From Puccinia triticina (lineage: Eukaryota; Basidiomycota; Pucciniomycetes; Pucciniales; Pucciniaceae), in assembly GCF_026914185.1 (NCBI RefSeq), contig NC_070562.1, positions 6,882,001-6,946,000 on the forward strand: 64,000 nucleotides of DNA, written 5' to 3'. Shown here in pieces: positions 21,729 to 33,530 of the stretch; positions within the stretch are counted from its first letter, which is position 1; each line of letters starts with the position of its first letter. The notes below the pieces were generated by a model. It ran no database searches and had not been told where the DNA came from. It saw only the letters and a program-made list of their open reading frames with translations. A program made the translations under genes and the position numbers.

Positions 21729-22167
21729 GTGCAGAACTGCGACTCCTCCGCGCCGCTATTTATCCCTTCGTCGGACTTATCCTCCCCAGAACCCTCTATA
21801 TCTTCGGATCAAGAAGAGATAGAGAAAAACGGAGTACGCTCAAAAGATTCTCCTGCTTCTTAAATATAATTGCCGCAATTGACCGTAAAAAAATTCGTAA
21901 CGACGCAGACTAGCGCAGAAGACGAAAATTGCGACGACAACCGCGTAACTGATCCGAAAGAAGGAAACTGGATCAATAGTTCCTCTTGGACCCCTATTGC
22001 TACTACTAAATACCCAAAAGTCCGTCGCCGCAAGGTCACCGCCGCTGTTAATATCTCTGATTGGACCTCAAAATCCGCCGCAAAACCCAGCGCAAAGGAA
22101 ACTAAGAAAAAAACCTCTACTACGACGCGTAAAAGTAAAAGGTTATCTTCTAAACCTAAGTCCCAAG
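21729..22167 (+). other. Conserved leader reading frame of copy A
   Basis: Between LTR and gag there is a frame whose residues match copy B closely, with mostly third-base differences (for example NCDSSA, SDQEEI, SWTPIATT, KVTAAVNI, KVR). From the shared GTG-CAG codons to the last codon it is exactly 435 nt in both copies. Copy A has TAA at 21861 and 21867. An AG at 21907-21908 is conserved in copy B and in the fold-back fragment and could be a 3' splice site, making 21909-22167 an exon of 259 nt. It is basic (KKKTSTTTRKSKRL) toward its end. The 5' end of the transcript is unresolved. Confidence 0.5.
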
Positions 22168-22258
22168 GTATTTTAACCTTGAATTAATTCTTAAAAACTT
22201 TCTCTTTCCGCTTAAATTAACCTCTCTTACTCCTTATCACGATGCCTCCTCACCTTAG
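22168..22258 (+). other. Putative 91-bp intron joining the leader frame to the overprinted frame
   Basis: Donor CAAG|GTATTT, branch candidates TTAAC and CTTAC, pyrimidine-rich stretch, acceptor CACCTTAG|AAATGG. Removing it leaves one base plus AA, then ATGGCC, so the leader frame runs in phase into the frame starting at 22261. It also removes the gag-pol ATG at 22242. Copy B has an equivalent intron at 46241-46358. Confidence 0.55.
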
Positions 22259-25200
22259 AAATGGCCGAGACCTCTCCGAAGAGCTCCGCCACCGGTACCG
22301 CCTTAGCCCAGCCGCCGAAGAACGGCTTCAAAGGGCTAGAAGCAGCCTTGCCACCTCCACAGGACGATTTCCTCAAGCTCCCGGAAGAGGAGCCGCTCCC
22401 CCCAGATACCGGGATCCCTCCGGCTCTATACCAGCCGAGAGAAACGTCCATAGCTCTAGCGTCGAGCAGATCCACGCCGGTTCCACGGCCTGTCGACAGG
22501 GAACAAATAGATTTGACGGTGAACCCTCCTCAGACGAGTCAGCCGCCCTCCCAGCCTATCAACCCAGAGGGCATGAGACCCACGGCGCCGTCCAATCTAG
22601 CCCTCCTTCCGTACACTCAGAGCCCTCGACGGGAAGCGTCCTCAGGACCCATGGACCTTATCCCGGAAGAGGAGGAGTTATCCAGCCTCATCAGTATGTT
22701 CAACGAACAATTCGACCTTTTTGTCCGCGCCAGGGAAGCGCAGAACATATTAACTATGAGGCGTCTCCTCTCCCAAGCCTCAATGACCCAAGAAATGATC
22801 ATAGATCTGGTTGGGAGGAACGACGGGATACGCCTGTGTCAGGATTGGATCCCCAGAGAGGAACTCAACAATCTAGAAATATCTCTGACGCGCCAGAACA
22901 ACGGCAACGGGCCGCCGAACTCGACCGCGCTACAAATCCGAGATCCTTCGCAGCTAGCAATGATACCGCACGCCAGCCAACAGCCTTTACTAGTCACGCC
23001 GACTCCAGAGCCTATGGGTTTTCAGCACCGAGCCTTGGCGCAGGAGTTCCAGGCTCCTATCCTTCCCAATCTTCCAGAATCCCGTCCACAGACGCAGCCT
23101 CAAATGCGCCCAGAGAATCAGAACTACCAAGGAACTCCCTTGCCGCCGCCACAACCGCCGCAGACGCTCCAAGCGAGGCAGCCACCAGCTTCTATACCGC
23201 GAGAGGTGGTTCAATTATTCCGCCCCAGCCCGCATCTGCAAACTGGCGGCTACAATCCACCCCATTATCCGCAAATGCCGCAAGAATTCGCAGGCCACAA
23301 CCCCCCTCCTCCTCAAAACAACTGGAGAGGATCAGGGAGGAACTGGAGACGCCCTCAGGACGACACTCAGAGAGTTCTAGAAATAGGAGAATAATTGATG
23401 AGAGCCACACAAGGAGTGAGGAGAGGCTATGGACGAGGGAGAGCCAGAGGGAGAGGCCCTTATTAGATGAATCTTTACCTAAAAGTTCCTTAAGTAGTGA
23501 TTCACCACTAGGCCTCAGTTTAGATATTGATAATCTCTCTGATCCTTCAAATAGAGAATTTTTTCTCAATAATCTTAACTCTGAAATGTCTAGAAATGGC
23601 CCCTTGTTTCTAGAAGAAAAATTACAAGTATTGTTCTCCAAATTTCTCTCTGAATTATCTGGTACTGTTGAAACCATTCCTGGTACTCTTCTTGAATCTT
23701 GTGTCAGCAATTTTAAAGATGTCCTGAATCATTCCATTCTTGATCTATTTAAAAATGAATTCATTCCCCTTTTGCTTGATCAAATCCTGAACAACATAGG
23801 AGAAAGTGCCAGAGAGAAATCCACAGTGAATAACAATGTGTTAGAACAACTGAAGAAACACATAGATGATAAGTTTGAGACAGTTCAAGATTTGATTCTG
23901 GTAAATGAATCACAATGTCATTCTAACATGGATACAATTGGCCAAAATCTGAAAGATTTTGAAGAGAAAGTGAGCAACAATCTTACTTCCATTGATAATC
24001 AGATCAATGACCTTCATGCCAATGAGCACAACAGGTTTGAACAATCTAAGAGAAGATTCAGTGACATATCTTCTGTAGTAAACACCGTGAGCTCAAAGCT
24101 GGATTCCGTGTTAATACCAGATGACAGAGACCAACCCCCTCATCTCTTGTACAATAATCCCTTCCAGAATGTCCACCATGAGCAACAACAGGAACACAGA
24201 CCAACTCCTCCTGTTCCTACTCCTGAACCACAGAGACCACCAAGAGATCACTTTCCTAAGCCTGCTAGCAATACTCCTGATACTAAGACCCAAGAGGAAT
24301 TCCCCTACATTGATCATGGAGCTATAGACTTTGAAATGAGGAAAGAACTGTGGAAAGGTATCCCCAAAAATGGAGACTGGGAGAAATTCTCTGGAGAATT
24401 GCCTTACAATCATGAACTTTGGATTAAAAATACTGATATCCTGGTTAGAGACTACTTGATGCTGGATAACATGATAATCAGTAGATTAACAATCTTGTTA
24501 AATGACACTGCAAGGAATTGGTACCTAGGCATCAGAGATGAGTATGGAAACAAATCTTGGGCTTGGTGGAAGAATGCCATCAGAAATAAGTTTGGCACTG
24601 AGAACTGGAAATGGAAAATGCAACAAGAGTTTGAGAATGATCACTTTGCCTATGACGGGAGGAAAATCCATAAATGGTTTGGTAATCAGAGAGAAAGACT
24701 GAAAGCTTATCAACCTGAACTCAGTCAGTACCTTATTTGTGAGAAGATCTTAAAGCAGTGCCCTCCAAACCTTGAGCATGCTATTAAAAGCAGATACAAA
24801 AGAGATGCCACTGAAATGAGTTTTGAGGATATGGTTATAATTGCTGAAGAGGTCATAGACAGAGTCATGAAAAAGAACAAGCCTGTGACAAATAATTATA
24901 ACACTCCAAACAGATCCCAATGGAGAAGCAATCCTGCCCCTGAGAAAACTGATAAGCCAACTGACTCCTCTGCCAAAAAGAATCCTGTCTCTGCCCCTGA
25001 GAAAGACAAACTTATATGCCATTTCTGTAAACAAACTGGTCACTTCTCCAGGGAATGCCCTAAGAAGAAGAACAGAATCAATAATGTAGGAATGGATGAT
25101 GATGATGATCCCAAAAGTGACAATGGAGAAGAACAAGGTGAACCACACAAGTCTGAATCAGAACTAGATGAAGAAGAAGAGAATCATAGAACCAATCACA

Positions 25201-28200
25201 TGATTCTTGCCATGGACAATGGAAATGGTGCCAATTATGATCCCTTAGTTGATTTTGACTTTGGAACACATGCTGTAGAGTGTGAGATAAACCAAGACTT
25301 CTCCATTGCTGAAATTCAAGCTGAAACTCATCAACCTCAGACCTGGGACAAATCCTGCCAGTCTTCCCACATAGAAGATGCTAGACTAATGAAATGCAAG
25401 CCTGATAGAGGAAAAGCTCATCTTACTGGAAAAGCAAATCTTACTACTGTCCTCATTGAATCCAGAGAACAATCATGTCTTCTTGATAGTGGAGCTTCTT
25501 GCTCAATCATCAGCAACAAATTGCTAGATTCTATATTACCAGAATGGGAAAACAAGCTCATGCCAATTAACCATGCTAAATTCCACAGCTGTAGTGACCA
25601 ATTACAGCCAATGGGCATAATAGAAATGGCTTTGATTTTTCCTCACACTAAAGGTTCTATTAGAATTCTAACAGAATTTGTAGTCATGAAAAATGCAAGA
25701 ATTAACTATCTTATCCTTGGAAATGATTACATGTCTCTTTATGGCTTTGACATCACAAACAGCAAAGAGAGATTCTTTACCATTGGAAATGAGAACAAGA
25801 GGAAGAAATTCAGCTTTAAGTCTCATCATCTGGAGAAAATGAGCCCTTCTAATGAAATTTCTGCTGTAAAGAAGTCCCATCCTCAACTGCAGAAATTTAT
25901 TACAGAAGAACTCTGTGAAGCCAAATTCAGTGATAAGTTGACTATTGAGCAAAAGGAGAAACTGTTTGAGGTCCTCTACAATAACAACCTTGCCTTCTCC
26001 AACACCAATCAGCCCCTTGGTGCCATTAAGGGTCATGAAGTTCATATCAAGTTGACAACTGAGAGACCTTACCCTCCTCTCCTCAGAAGACCTCCTTATC
26101 CTGCCAGCCCCAAAAGCAGAGAAGCTCTTGAGCAACACATTGAAGAGCTAGTAAAACTGAATGTTCTAAGGAAAGTTGGTCATAATGAAGTAGTTGAGAT
26201 CACTACTCCTGTGATCATTGCCTGGCACAATGGAAAGTCCAGAATGGTAGGAGACTTCAGAGCTTTGAATTCCTACACTGCTTCAGACAGGTATCCCATT
26301 CCTAAGATCAGTGAGACTCTGAACAATCTGGCTAAAGCTAAGTACCTGACTAGCATGGATGTACTCAAAGGTTTTCACCAGAATGTCATTGCAGAAGATT
26401 CCAGACATCTACTCAGGATTATTATGCACAAAGGAATCTATGAGTACCTGAGAATGCCCTTTGGGATCAAGAATGCCCCCTCTCATTTCCAGAGAATGAT
26501 GGACATTGAATTCAGAAAGGAAATTGATGAGAAGTGGGCCATTATCTACATTGATGATATCATCATTATGTCCAACACTTGGGAGGAACACCTCAATAGG
26601 ATAGACAGGATCCTGAAAGTTGTTATTAACATGAACATGAAAATCTCCTTGAAGAAGTGTAACTTTGGATTCGATCAGATCAAAGCTCTAGGTCATCTTG
26701 TGTCTGGTATTGCCATAGGAATAGACCAGAATAAAGTAGCTGCTGTTCTCCAAAAGCCTGTGCCTAGTAATAGGAAAGAAATGCAATCATTTCTTGGTTT
26801 TGCTGGCTACTACCGACAACACATTGAGAAGTTTGCAGAGATAGCAAAACCTCTGACTGAACTGACAAGGATTGATGTCATATATGAGATGACTCATCAT
26901 AGAATAGTAGCCTACAACTTGTTAAAAGAGAAACTGACCACAGCTCCATTGCTACTGTTTCCTGACTGGGCCCATCCCTTCACACTATATGTAGATGCTA
27001 GCATGACTGGTCTAGGTGCTGCTTTACATCAAGTCCAAGTCATTGATGGAGTGAGAAAAGAAGGACCCATTGTTTTCATATCCAGACAACTGAAGGACAG
27101 TGAAACAAGATATGGTGCTAGTCAACTTGAATGCTTATGTCTGGTCTGGGCCCTGGAAAAACTCCATTACTACTTAGATGGCAGTGTCTTTCATGTTGTA
27201 ACAGACTGCACAGCTTTGAGATCACTGCTGAACATGAAGACTCCCAATAGACATATGCTCAGGTGGCAGATCGCTATTCAGGAATACAGAGGCAATATGA
27301 CCATAATCCACAGAGATGGGAATATTCACAAGAATGCTGATGGACTGAGCAGATGGGCTTTGCCAAATGATCCTAGTAACCCTGCTTATGACCCAGAAGA
27401 CAAGGATGATGATAGATTCCCCATCATGGGCATACATGTTTCCACTTTCAAGAATGAGTTCTTTGACTCAGTGAGAGAAGGCTACAAGCAAGACAAGAAC
27501 ACTACCATATTATCTGAACTTTTGTTGAAAGATGCTAAAGATGCCCAGCTGAAAAATTCCTTACAAGATCCTTGGAGAAAGCTATATGATGAAGGAAGGT
27601 TCTCTATATTTGATGGCCTCATCTACTTCAGAGAGAAACACAACTCTGTCCTAGTCCTAGCTGACAAAGAAAGTATCAACACCATCTTGCATGAATGCCA
27701 TGACAGTGTCTACTCAGGTCATTTTTCTGAAGACAGGACTTTAGAAAAAGTAGCTGATACTGCTTGGTGGGCTAACTGGAAACAAGACACTGGTGAATAC
27801 TGCTCTTCCTGTGATAGATGCCAGAAAGCAAATAAACCCACAGGCAAAAGATTTGGACTGCTCATGAAAATTGAAGAACCTTCAAAACCATGGGATGTTA
27901 TTAACATGGATTGGGTAACTTCTTTGTCCCCTGGAGGAGCAGCTAGTTTCAATGCTTGTCTGGTAATAGTGGACAGATACTCTAAGACCCCTATATTTGT
28001 ACCCTGCTTCAAGGATGACTCTGCTATGGACACTGCCATACTGTTTTGGAACAGAGTAATGCCTAGGACTGGCATCCCCAGAATCATCATCTCTGATAGA
28101 GACCCTAAGTTCACATCTGAATTCTGGACTGGTTTACATAGTATGCTGGGAACAAAACTCTCCTTCTCCACTGCTTACCACCCTCAGACTGATGGATTAG

Positions 28201-29021
28201 CTGAGAGGATGATTCAAACACTTGAAGATATGATCAGGAGGTTTTGTGCATATGGTCTAGAATTCAAAGACAATGATGGTTACACTCATGATTGGGTTTC
28301 ACTTCTACCAATCCTTGAGTTAGCTTACTGCACCAGCATACATTCAACCACTGGAAAACCTCCTGCCATCCTGGAAAAAGGCTGGATCCCAAACCTTCCC
28401 AGAAATTTCTTGAAGCAAGACTCTGTAGACATTCATCCTACTGCTCTTGCTTATGGAAAGATCTTTGAGAAAGCCAGAAAACATGCTGAGCAATGCATAA
28501 CAGAAGCTACATCCTACAACAAAGAAAGATGGGACAAGAGTCACAAAGAACCATCTTTTAAAGTTGGTGATAAAGTCCTAATATCCACAGCAAACTTCAA
28601 CAACCTGTCTGGCCCTAAGAAGATGAGAGACTCCTTCACTGGACCATTCCTTGTGAAAGCTTTACATGGGAAGAATGCTGTAGAAGTGATACTGACTGAA
28701 GAGTTTAGCAGGAAACATCCCACATTTCCTGTCAGCTTGGTGAAACCATACAAGGACCCCAATCCAGACAAGTTCCCTTTGAGACAAAAAGTCAAAGTTG
28801 TCATTCCCCCTATGGATAAAACCCCTCAGAGTAAAGTCATACAAAAGATTCTCAGAGACAAGAGATTGAGAGTGGAAAACAGAGATGTTATGATGTACTT
28901 AGCTAGATACAAAGGTATGAGTGCTGATCATGATGAATGGCTCCTTGAGAAAGACATCCCAGACTCTGCTATCCTTCTCAGGAAATTCAGAAGTGACAAG
29001 AGGTCTAACCCTGTGGTTTAA
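22242..29021 (+). CDS. gag-pol: Gag-Pol polyprotein, chromovirus copy A (2259 aa)
   Basis: A single frame without frameshift. Residues 1-420 are disordered Arg/Ser/Pro-rich and overlap another frame. The capsid-like region follows. A zinc knuckle ([14 protein letters not shown]) sits at about 924. The aspartic protease has its active site LLDSGASCS near 1082. Reverse transcriptase has YIDD near 1436. RNase H begins near 1580 ([11 protein letters not shown]). The integrase has an HHCC domain near 1817-1860 and a DDE core with Asp near 1888, Asp in ISDRDPKF near 1950 and Glu in AERMIQTLE near 1987. A C-terminal chromodomain-like segment ([18 protein letters not shown]) lies near 2217-2240, which places it among chromoviruses. 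The product makes virus-like particles, copies its RNA and inserts the DNA. The ATG at 22242 was chosen because it is the first in frame and matches copy B. All catalytic residues are present. Confidence 0.95.
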   Translation: MPPHLRNGRDLSEELRHRYRLSPAAEERLQRARSSLATSTGRFPQAPGRGAAPPRYRDPSGSIPAERNVHSSSVEQIHAGSTACRQGTNRFDGEPSSDESAALPAYQPRGHETHGAVQSSPPSVHSEPSTGSVLRTHGPYPGRGGVIQPHQYVQRTIRPFCPRQGSAEHINYEASPLPSLNDPRNDHRSGWEERRDTPVSGLDPQRGTQQSRNISDAPEQRQRAAELDRATNPRSFAASNDTARQPTAFTSHADSRAYGFSAPSLGAGVPGSYPSQSSRIPSTDAASNAPRESELPRNSLAAATTAADAPSEAATSFYTARGGSIIPPQPASANWRLQSTPLSANAARIRRPQPPSSSKQLERIREELETPSGRHSESSRNRRIIDESHTRSEERLWTRESQRERPLLDESLPKSSLSSDSPLGLSLDIDNLSDPSNREFFLNNLNSEMSRNGPLFLEEKLQVLFSKFLSELSGTVETIPGTLLESCVSNFKDVLNHSILDLFKNEFIPLLLDQILNNIGESAREKSTVNNNVLEQLKKHIDDKFETVQDLILVNESQCHSNMDTIGQNLKDFEEKVSNNLTSIDNQINDLHANEHNRFEQSKRRFSDISSVVNTVSSKLDSVLIPDDRDQPPHLLYNNPFQNVHHEQQQEHRPTPPVPTPEPQRPPRDHFPKPASNTPDTKTQEEFPYIDHGAIDFEMRKELWKGIPKNGDWEKFSGELPYNHELWIKNTDILVRDYLMLDNMIISRLTILLNDTARNWYLGIRDEYGNKSWAWWKNAIRNKFGTENWKWKMQQEFENDHFAYDGRKIHKWFGNQRERLKAYQPELSQYLICEKILKQCPPNLEHAIKSRYKRDATEMSFEDMVIIAEEVIDRVMKKNKPVTNNYNTPNRSQWRSNPAPEKTDKPTDSSAKKNPVSAPEKDKLICHFCKQTGHFSRECPKKKNRINNVGMDDDDDPKSDNGEEQGEPHKSESELDEEEENHRTNHMILAMDNGNGANYDPLVDFDFGTHAVECEINQDFSIAEIQAETHQPQTWDKSCQSSHIEDARLMKCKPDRGKAHLTGKANLTTVLIESREQSCLLDSGASCSIISNKLLDSILPEWENKLMPINHAKFHSCSDQLQPMGIIEMALIFPHTKGSIRILTEFVVMKNARINYLILGNDYMSLYGFDITNSKERFFTIGNENKRKKFSFKSHHLEKMSPSNEISAVKKSHPQLQKFITEELCEAKFSDKLTIEQKEKLFEVLYNNNLAFSNTNQPLGAIKGHEVHIKLTTERPYPPLLRRPPYPASPKSREALEQHIEELVKLNVLRKVGHNEVVEITTPVIIAWHNGKSRMVGDFRALNSYTASDRYPIPKISETLNNLAKAKYLTSMDVLKGFHQNVIAEDSRHLLRIIMHKGIYEYLRMPFGIKNAPSHFQRMMDIEFRKEIDEKWAIIYIDDIIIMSNTWEEHLNRIDRILKVVINMNMKISLKKCNFGFDQIKALGHLVSGIAIGIDQNKVAAVLQKPVPSNRKEMQSFLGFAGYYRQHIEKFAEIAKPLTELTRIDVIYEMTHHRIVAYNLLKEKLTTAPLLLFPDWAHPFTLYVDASMTGLGAALHQVQVIDGVRKEGPIVFISRQLKDSETRYGASQLECLCLVWALEKLHYYLDGSVFHVVTDCTALRSLLNMKTPNRHMLRWQIAIQEYRGNMTIIHRDGNIHKNADGLSRWALPNDPSNPAYDPEDKDDDRFPIMGIHVSTFKNEFFDSVREGYKQDKNTTILSELLLKDAKDAQLKNSLQDPWRKLYDEGRFSIFDGLIYFREKHNSVLVLADKESINTILHECHDSVYSGHFSEDRTLEKVADTAWWANWKQDTGEYCSSCDRCQKANKPTGKRFGLLMKIEEPSKPWDVINMDWVTSLSPGGAASFNACLVIVDRYSKTPIFVPCFKDDSAMDTAILFWNRVMPRTGIPRIIISDRDPKFTSEFWTGLHSMLGTKLSFSTAYHPQTDGLAERMIQTLEDMIRRFCAYGLEFKDNDGYTHDWVSLLPILELAYCTSIHSTTGKPPAILEKGWIPNLPRNFLKQDSVDIHPTALAYGKIFEKARKHAEQCITEATSYNKERWDKSHKEPSFKVGDKVLISTANFNNLSGPKKMRDSFTGPFLVKALHGKNAVEVILTEEFSRKHPTFPVSLVKPYKDPNPDKFPLRQKVKVVIPPMDKTPQSKVIQKILRDKRLRVENRDVMMYLARYKGMSADHDEWLLEKDIPDSAILLRKFRSDKRSNPVV
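22261..23394 (+). CDS. Overprinted accessory frame in gag, copy A (377 aa)
   Basis: It starts 19 nt after the gag-pol ATG in the +1 frame and stays open for 377 codons, ending at TAA 23392-23394. Against copy B the frame shows about 76% identity over codons 20-82 and about 60% over the helical part (residues about 130-205, from [10 protein letters not shown] to [11 protein letters not shown]). The gag-pol frame over the same bases shows about 33% and 46%. I counted these by hand. The predicted protein has a Pro-rich N-terminus, a helical domain (RARE, RRLLSQA, QDWIPRE), a Pro/Gln-rich linker and an Arg/Gly region (RGSGRNWRR). Beyond the TAA the same frame encodes an RG-rich tail to 23466 that copy B still has attached. 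It is likely expressed from a spliced RNA. Function unknown. Confidence 0.7.
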   Translation: MAETSPKSSATGTALAQPPKNGFKGLEAALPPPQDDFLKLPEEEPLPPDTGIPPALYQPRETSIALASSRSTPVPRPVDREQIDLTVNPPQTSQPPSQPINPEGMRPTAPSNLALLPYTQSPRREASSGPMDLIPEEEELSSLISMFNEQFDLFVRAREAQNILTMRRLLSQASMTQEMIIDLVGRNDGIRLCQDWIPREELNNLEISLTRQNNGNGPPNSTALQIRDPSQLAMIPHASQQPLLVTPTPEPMGFQHRALAQEFQAPILPNLPESRPQTQPQMRPENQNYQGTPLPPPQPPQTLQARQPPASIPREVVQLFRPSPHLQTGGYNPPHYPQMPQEFAGHNPPPPQNNWRGSGRNWRRPQDDTQRVLEIGE

Positions 29022-29058
29022 TTTCTTACAGAAATCCAACCCTTTTGGTGGTAGGGAA

Positions 29059-30026
29059 TGTCAGCCTTAGAGTCATCACAGCTGACCTAAAAGCTGCCTG
29101 TTCTACCTTTGTTACATATAAATTACTTTATATCTTTTTCATCTTAAGAGATATCCCTGTTTTGACTTCATATTCTGTTTCCTCATGCAATTTTAACCCT
29201 AGTTACAACTTACCAATTCATTTTAACTATACTCCTTCCCTGAGTTACTGAGTTGTAGCGCCCTTGCGCAGTTGTGACGTGTCAGCGCTACTAGGCGCGC
29301 CAAACCACATGTACATATGTAAATTACATAAGCAAACTGTGAAAATTTTCGTAGTCAGGATCCCCCTTGCCTGAGGCGGATCCACAGACTTCAGCACACC
29401 AGAACCACCACCCAGATAACTCCAGGATCACCACCAAAGAGCCTACTATACTCCCAGTATACCTACCGTCACAGGCGCCTAGGATATTGACAGTAAGTAA
29501 CCTCTTTCACTGAACCTTGTTTATCTCAGAGGTACAACTCTGTGTCTTGCTGGATCTGCCTTTTCTTCTTGCTTTGCTTTCTCCTTGATCACAGGGCTGT
29601 CCCTCCATATCTATAGGCCTTTGCCTCCATCTTGATCACAGGGCTGTCCCTTCTTATCATCAGGCCTTTGCCTCAAAATCTAGGTTCAGGGCTGTCCCTC
29701 AGGTTTCCCATTAAGAACCTTGACTGTCCAGAGAGAAGTCTAAAAAACTGTGGCTGGATTAAGACTTATCTAATCCAGATACCCTCCTGAGAGGAAGCTG
29801 TAGCACTTCTTGCACAGATTAGCAGCACTCTTCTGAAGAGTAGCATTGCCAGTGGACGTGCATTCCCACTAGAATAACCTAGTACTTCTCTTCCTTCTTA
29901 TCCTGCTTGGTTTCTCTCTCTCTTTCTCTTTTTCTATTATAGTTGTAATTTCTTTATCCCAAGAAATCCAACTATTGCCCCCCCATTTCTTGTGTCCTGC
30001 TGTCACTATAGAGACTCAGGCTCACA
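29059..30026 (+). repeat. 3' LTR of copy A
   Basis: 968 bp, apparently identical to 20509-21476. The preceding GGTGGTAGGGAA at 29047-29058 is the polypurine tract. Confidence 0.92.
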
Positions 30027-33000
30027 ATGTTGGCCGGGAAGTTCGCGCAACATCTCCGCAAGTTTGCCGCCGAATTCAGATCCGCCGTCTGTCAAATAAG
30101 AGCGCGCCAAACCGTAGCGCATCGTCCAGTTCTCATGAAGAAACGTTGCCACCGCCTCTGAGCTGAGGTTATTCAAGAATTTAGCCTCGACCCAACCGGA
30201 AAAATCATCACGGGCCACGATGAGATATTGAGCGCCAGGGGCTTTGATATGGACAACATCCATGGCCACACGCCCAAAAACAGATGATTCACCCGTGGGT
30301 CCTCTGATCTCTAAAGGCCGTCGCAAATCGCGCTTCTGGCATGCCTCGCAGCTCTTGCACCAGAGCGCGACGCTCTTCTTCAAAGAGGGCCACCAAAATC
30401 TTTCCGCCACGCGTCGATACGTCTCCGTCTCCCCGCGGTGGCCTAATCCTTCATGCAGCTGCTCTAGCACCGCATCCTGCTTTGCTGGGATCGTGATAAC
30501 AATTCGCGGGCAAGGGGAGCCTCTCTTCATGAGGCGCCCCGCGTGGACGAAAAACTCTGACGATTTGCACTTGAGAGCTCTGAAATCTTCCGTCGCCATC
30601 CCATGCGGCGCCCGAAGGTCGATCAGGTAGCGCTCCAACTGTCGCCAGAACCCCTGCTGGTATCCTGAATATTCACCGTTAGCAGTTGTCAAGCAAAACC
30701 CTAGGGGTTTGATCGTGGGCTCCTCTTCGTCGAAAACAGAATCAGGAGGCGACTCATCTTCACCCTTAGGACGCCGGGACAGACCATCAGGCATCAGGAA
30801 TGTCTTTCCCGGCCGGTGCACAATATCGAACGAGAAAAGTTGAATGAAGGCCACCCAGCGCGTCATCGGGGCGTTAGGCAGACTTGGCGCATTGATCATT
30901 TTGATGAGAGAGTGGGCGTCAACCTGAAGCTCGAAGCGTTGGCCCCAAAGGATTGTCTGGAGTTTCTTGAGTATCCGCGCCACGCCGCACAGCTCCAGTT
31001 TGGGCTGTGAGTACCGCGATTCGACATCAGAGAAGAGGAGGGATTCATACAAGGCTGGCCGATCCAGTCCGTTTGAGTCTTCCTGCGTGAGAACCGCGCC
31101 CGTCGCGTGAAAACTAGAATCTACAGCTAGCTTAATCTTCCCAGCGTCAGGGCCGTAGTTGATCTTGACAAGGACGATGTCCTTGCCCACGATAGACTTG
31201 AGTTTTTCGAAAGCCGCTTGACACTCCTCCGTCCAGATCCAGTCGGCGTCCTTGCGCGTCAGGCGACGAAGAGGAAGGCAAAGCTGAGAGAGAGCGGGAA
31301 TGAAGATACGAACGTAGACGACAACTCCAAGGAAACCGCGAATTTCTGTTGCGTTGACGGGGGTCGGCCACGTTAAGATCTTGTTGACTTTTCCTCGAGA
31401 CATCCTTCGCCCTTCCTTGCAGACGACGTGCCCTACTATCTCAAGCGCTGGCACGCAAGCAGCAAGCTTTGAGGCGGAGACAGTGAGTCCTGACTCCTCA
31501 ATCCTAAACAGAACGCGCTCCAATGTCGTGGCGTATTCCCAGATGAAGCGGCGAATACCGGGGTGCCAAGAGAGAGCCGCATTATCATAATCAGAATCGG
31601 GGCCCTTGATGCCTCCATCGTCTATGAAGATACCGGCATGATCTGGAATCTCCTCTTGAAGGATCCACATCATCTGGGCCTGATAAACAGCCACAGAGTT
31701 AGTGGCCCCTTGAGGGAGGCGCGTAAGCTGAAAACGCCCAAGAGGAGTCTCAAAGGTTGTGAGGGGACGAGAAATCGGGTCCAGAGCGCGCTCGTCGTAG
31801 CCGCCCATTATATTGCCGAGCCCATAACACGCCCGTCCCGCAAAAGACTCTATGAACTCTTCTGTGGCGGGCGGCACGCCTGCATCCTTAATGGTGACCT
31901 TATTTAGGGGCTGGAGATCGTGAACAACTCGAAGCTTGCCGTTGCTCTTGAGGACGCAGAAGACTGGGGAAGTGTAGCTGGAGGTAGACTGTTCATACAG
32001 CCCCGTCTCGACTCGCTCCCGGATGACCTTGATATACTCGTCTAGCTTGGCCGCAGGGATTGGAATCTTTTTCTTTTGCCAGGGTGCGTGCTCCACGACG
32101 GGAATGATGTATGGCATTCCATACGAGTCTTTTAAGAGACCGCGCTCCGCTGGCGTAAAGGCTATCGCTAGGTTTCGCTCTGCTAAGACGTTCTTGATCA
32201 GATTGAGCTCGTCTGGCCGCAGCCACCCGTCGGGACCGAAATTGACCACAGCCAGTCGTTCTTCCGTGACGCGCCCTTGAGGAACAAAAGGGCCCGCGAG
32301 AGAGCGCGCGAGTCCGCGATACGGATCGCGTGACAGAGGAGGCCGGCGTAAGGGAGGATTGAGGCCCTGGGGCATAGCTTGATTCACCGGTTTGATCTTC
32401 TTGGAAACTGGCTTGTATTTGGTCGCAAACGTGAGGTATTCGCCCCATGACCACGCCTCCAGAAGGGCCTTCTGCTCCGTGAAACGCAGACCGTGCTCCA
32501 AAAGGGACCAAGTACGATGCTCGCCATCATCCAAAAACGCCGCTTTGTCTGCGAAAGAAAGACCGGATGGACGTCCATTGCTCACGAGTGTGGCACGCGG
32601 TAGGGTACAATGACGTTGCGTAGCATCACGCTCCGGAGGTGCACTTTGGTTGGAACTTACTTTCAGTCCAAAGTTCCTCCACGGTGCACCAAACATCACG
32701 CTCCCGCCCTCACAGTCCATTCTCCAAGAAAATAGTTTATCCTCATTTCGGAGTAGATCCTCAAACGTCGCGTTGAACCCTAACAAGAAGGCGGAAACCG
32801 GATCCAAAGTTTTGCTCACGGATGTGGCACGCGGTAGAGTTTTTGACGACGAGGTTGCATCTAGCCCGGAGGTGCACAACTGGGAGGAACTTACTTTCAG
32901 TCCTCCAGCCCTCCGCTGAGTGCCCATATCCACCACAAATGCCCGCACGTCCGAATTCGAAGAAAATAGTTTACCCTCTTCTCGGAGGCCGCTCGAAGGC

Positions 33001-33520
33001 GCAACTAGTTTATGCTCATCGCGGAGAACACTGCCAATCGTCGATGAATCTTGATCTGAAAGAGAGATAGCGGCAGGGCGTCCAAGGCTCACATATGTGG
33101 CATGTAATGTTTTCGACGGGAAGGGAGCATCATGCCCGGAGGTGCATAACTGGGAGGAACTTACTTTCAGTCCTCCAGCCCTCCGCTGTTGCCCAAAATC
33201 CTCCAAAATATCCTGTGCCTTGAGACCCCGGCCTGGAGTTACCGCGGGCGCGGCCGGAAACGCGCCAGAGAGTGAAGAAGAGGGAAAAGACGCCGAAGAA
33301 AGAGATGGACCGGAAACAGACAACATTTTTTTATTGATTTGATGATTTTTAAACTGTTTTTTGGGTTTAATGTTTTGATGAAGTTGATGTTGACGACCTA
33401 TATGATGATAACCGGAAAAAGATGGAAGACAAAACCATGGGTCCTCTTGAGAGTGAGTTGAACCAGCGGCGCGAGTGCGAGGCCCTAGATTAAAACGGCC
33501 GCTTCCCAGTTCAACTTCTT
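30027..33520 (-). pseudogene. pol: pol, proximal part: RT, RNase H and start of integrase
   Basis: Read in the -1 frame relative to gag after the shift site at 33524-33530. Order: a linker of about 350 residues that contains several near-repeats with QLCTSGHDA/QLCTSGLDA-like words, then reverse transcriptase with FIDD (in place of the usual YxDD) near 31620, RNase H near 31100-31135, integrase HHCC domain near 30390-30480 (CKSCEACQ), first Asp in AMDVVH near 30260 and second Asp in TDGGSEFGG near 30085. It is cut at 30027 by copy A. The last few residues before the next stop come from the inserted LTR. The remaining integrase lies at 19871-20503. It was intact before that insertion, as far as I can see. 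Confidence 0.88.
32600..33200 (-). repeat. Triplicated segment in the pol linker
   Basis: The block TGGGAGGAACTTACTTTCAG + TCCTCCAGCCCTCCGCTG occurs at about 32878 and 33148 and in diverged form near 32650. The three copies are about 230-270 bp apart and encode GLKVSSNQ/GLKVSSSQ-like words. A related AGGTGCAC...GGACTTACTT block lies in the leader near 35764-35792 and beyond the integrase near 19850-19875, so the motif occurs five times in this element. Confidence 0.55.
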
Positions 33521-33530
33521 TCATAAAAAA
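33457..33530 (-). promoter_or_regulatory. -1 ribosomal frameshift signal: slippery heptamer plus stem-loop
   Basis: On the minus strand the gag frame ends CAT TTT TTA TGA. The heptamer T TTT TTA (33530-33524) is a canonical -1 slippery site and is followed at once by the gag stop (33523-33521). After an 8-nt spacer (TGAAAGAA) comes a stem: GTTGAAC (33515-33509) pairs with GTTCAAC (33463-33457), and AGCGGC (33503-33498) pairs with GCCGCT (33470-33465). The loop is 27 nt. Slipping gives HFFMKEVE, which is the open pol frame. Confidence 0.8.

Larger units (their letters stand above)
20509..30026 (+). mobile_element. Chromovirus (Ty3/gypsy) copy A, apparently complete
   Basis: 968-bp LTRs at 20509-21476 and 29059-30026 (TGTCAGCC...GGCTCACA) show no difference that I could find. 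A 5-bp duplication ATGTT lies at 20504-20508 and 30027-30031. It has a leader frame, an intron, an overprinted frame and one intact gag-pol frame. All catalytic motifs are present. It is the youngest insert of the nest and could be an active element. Confidence 0.92.
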
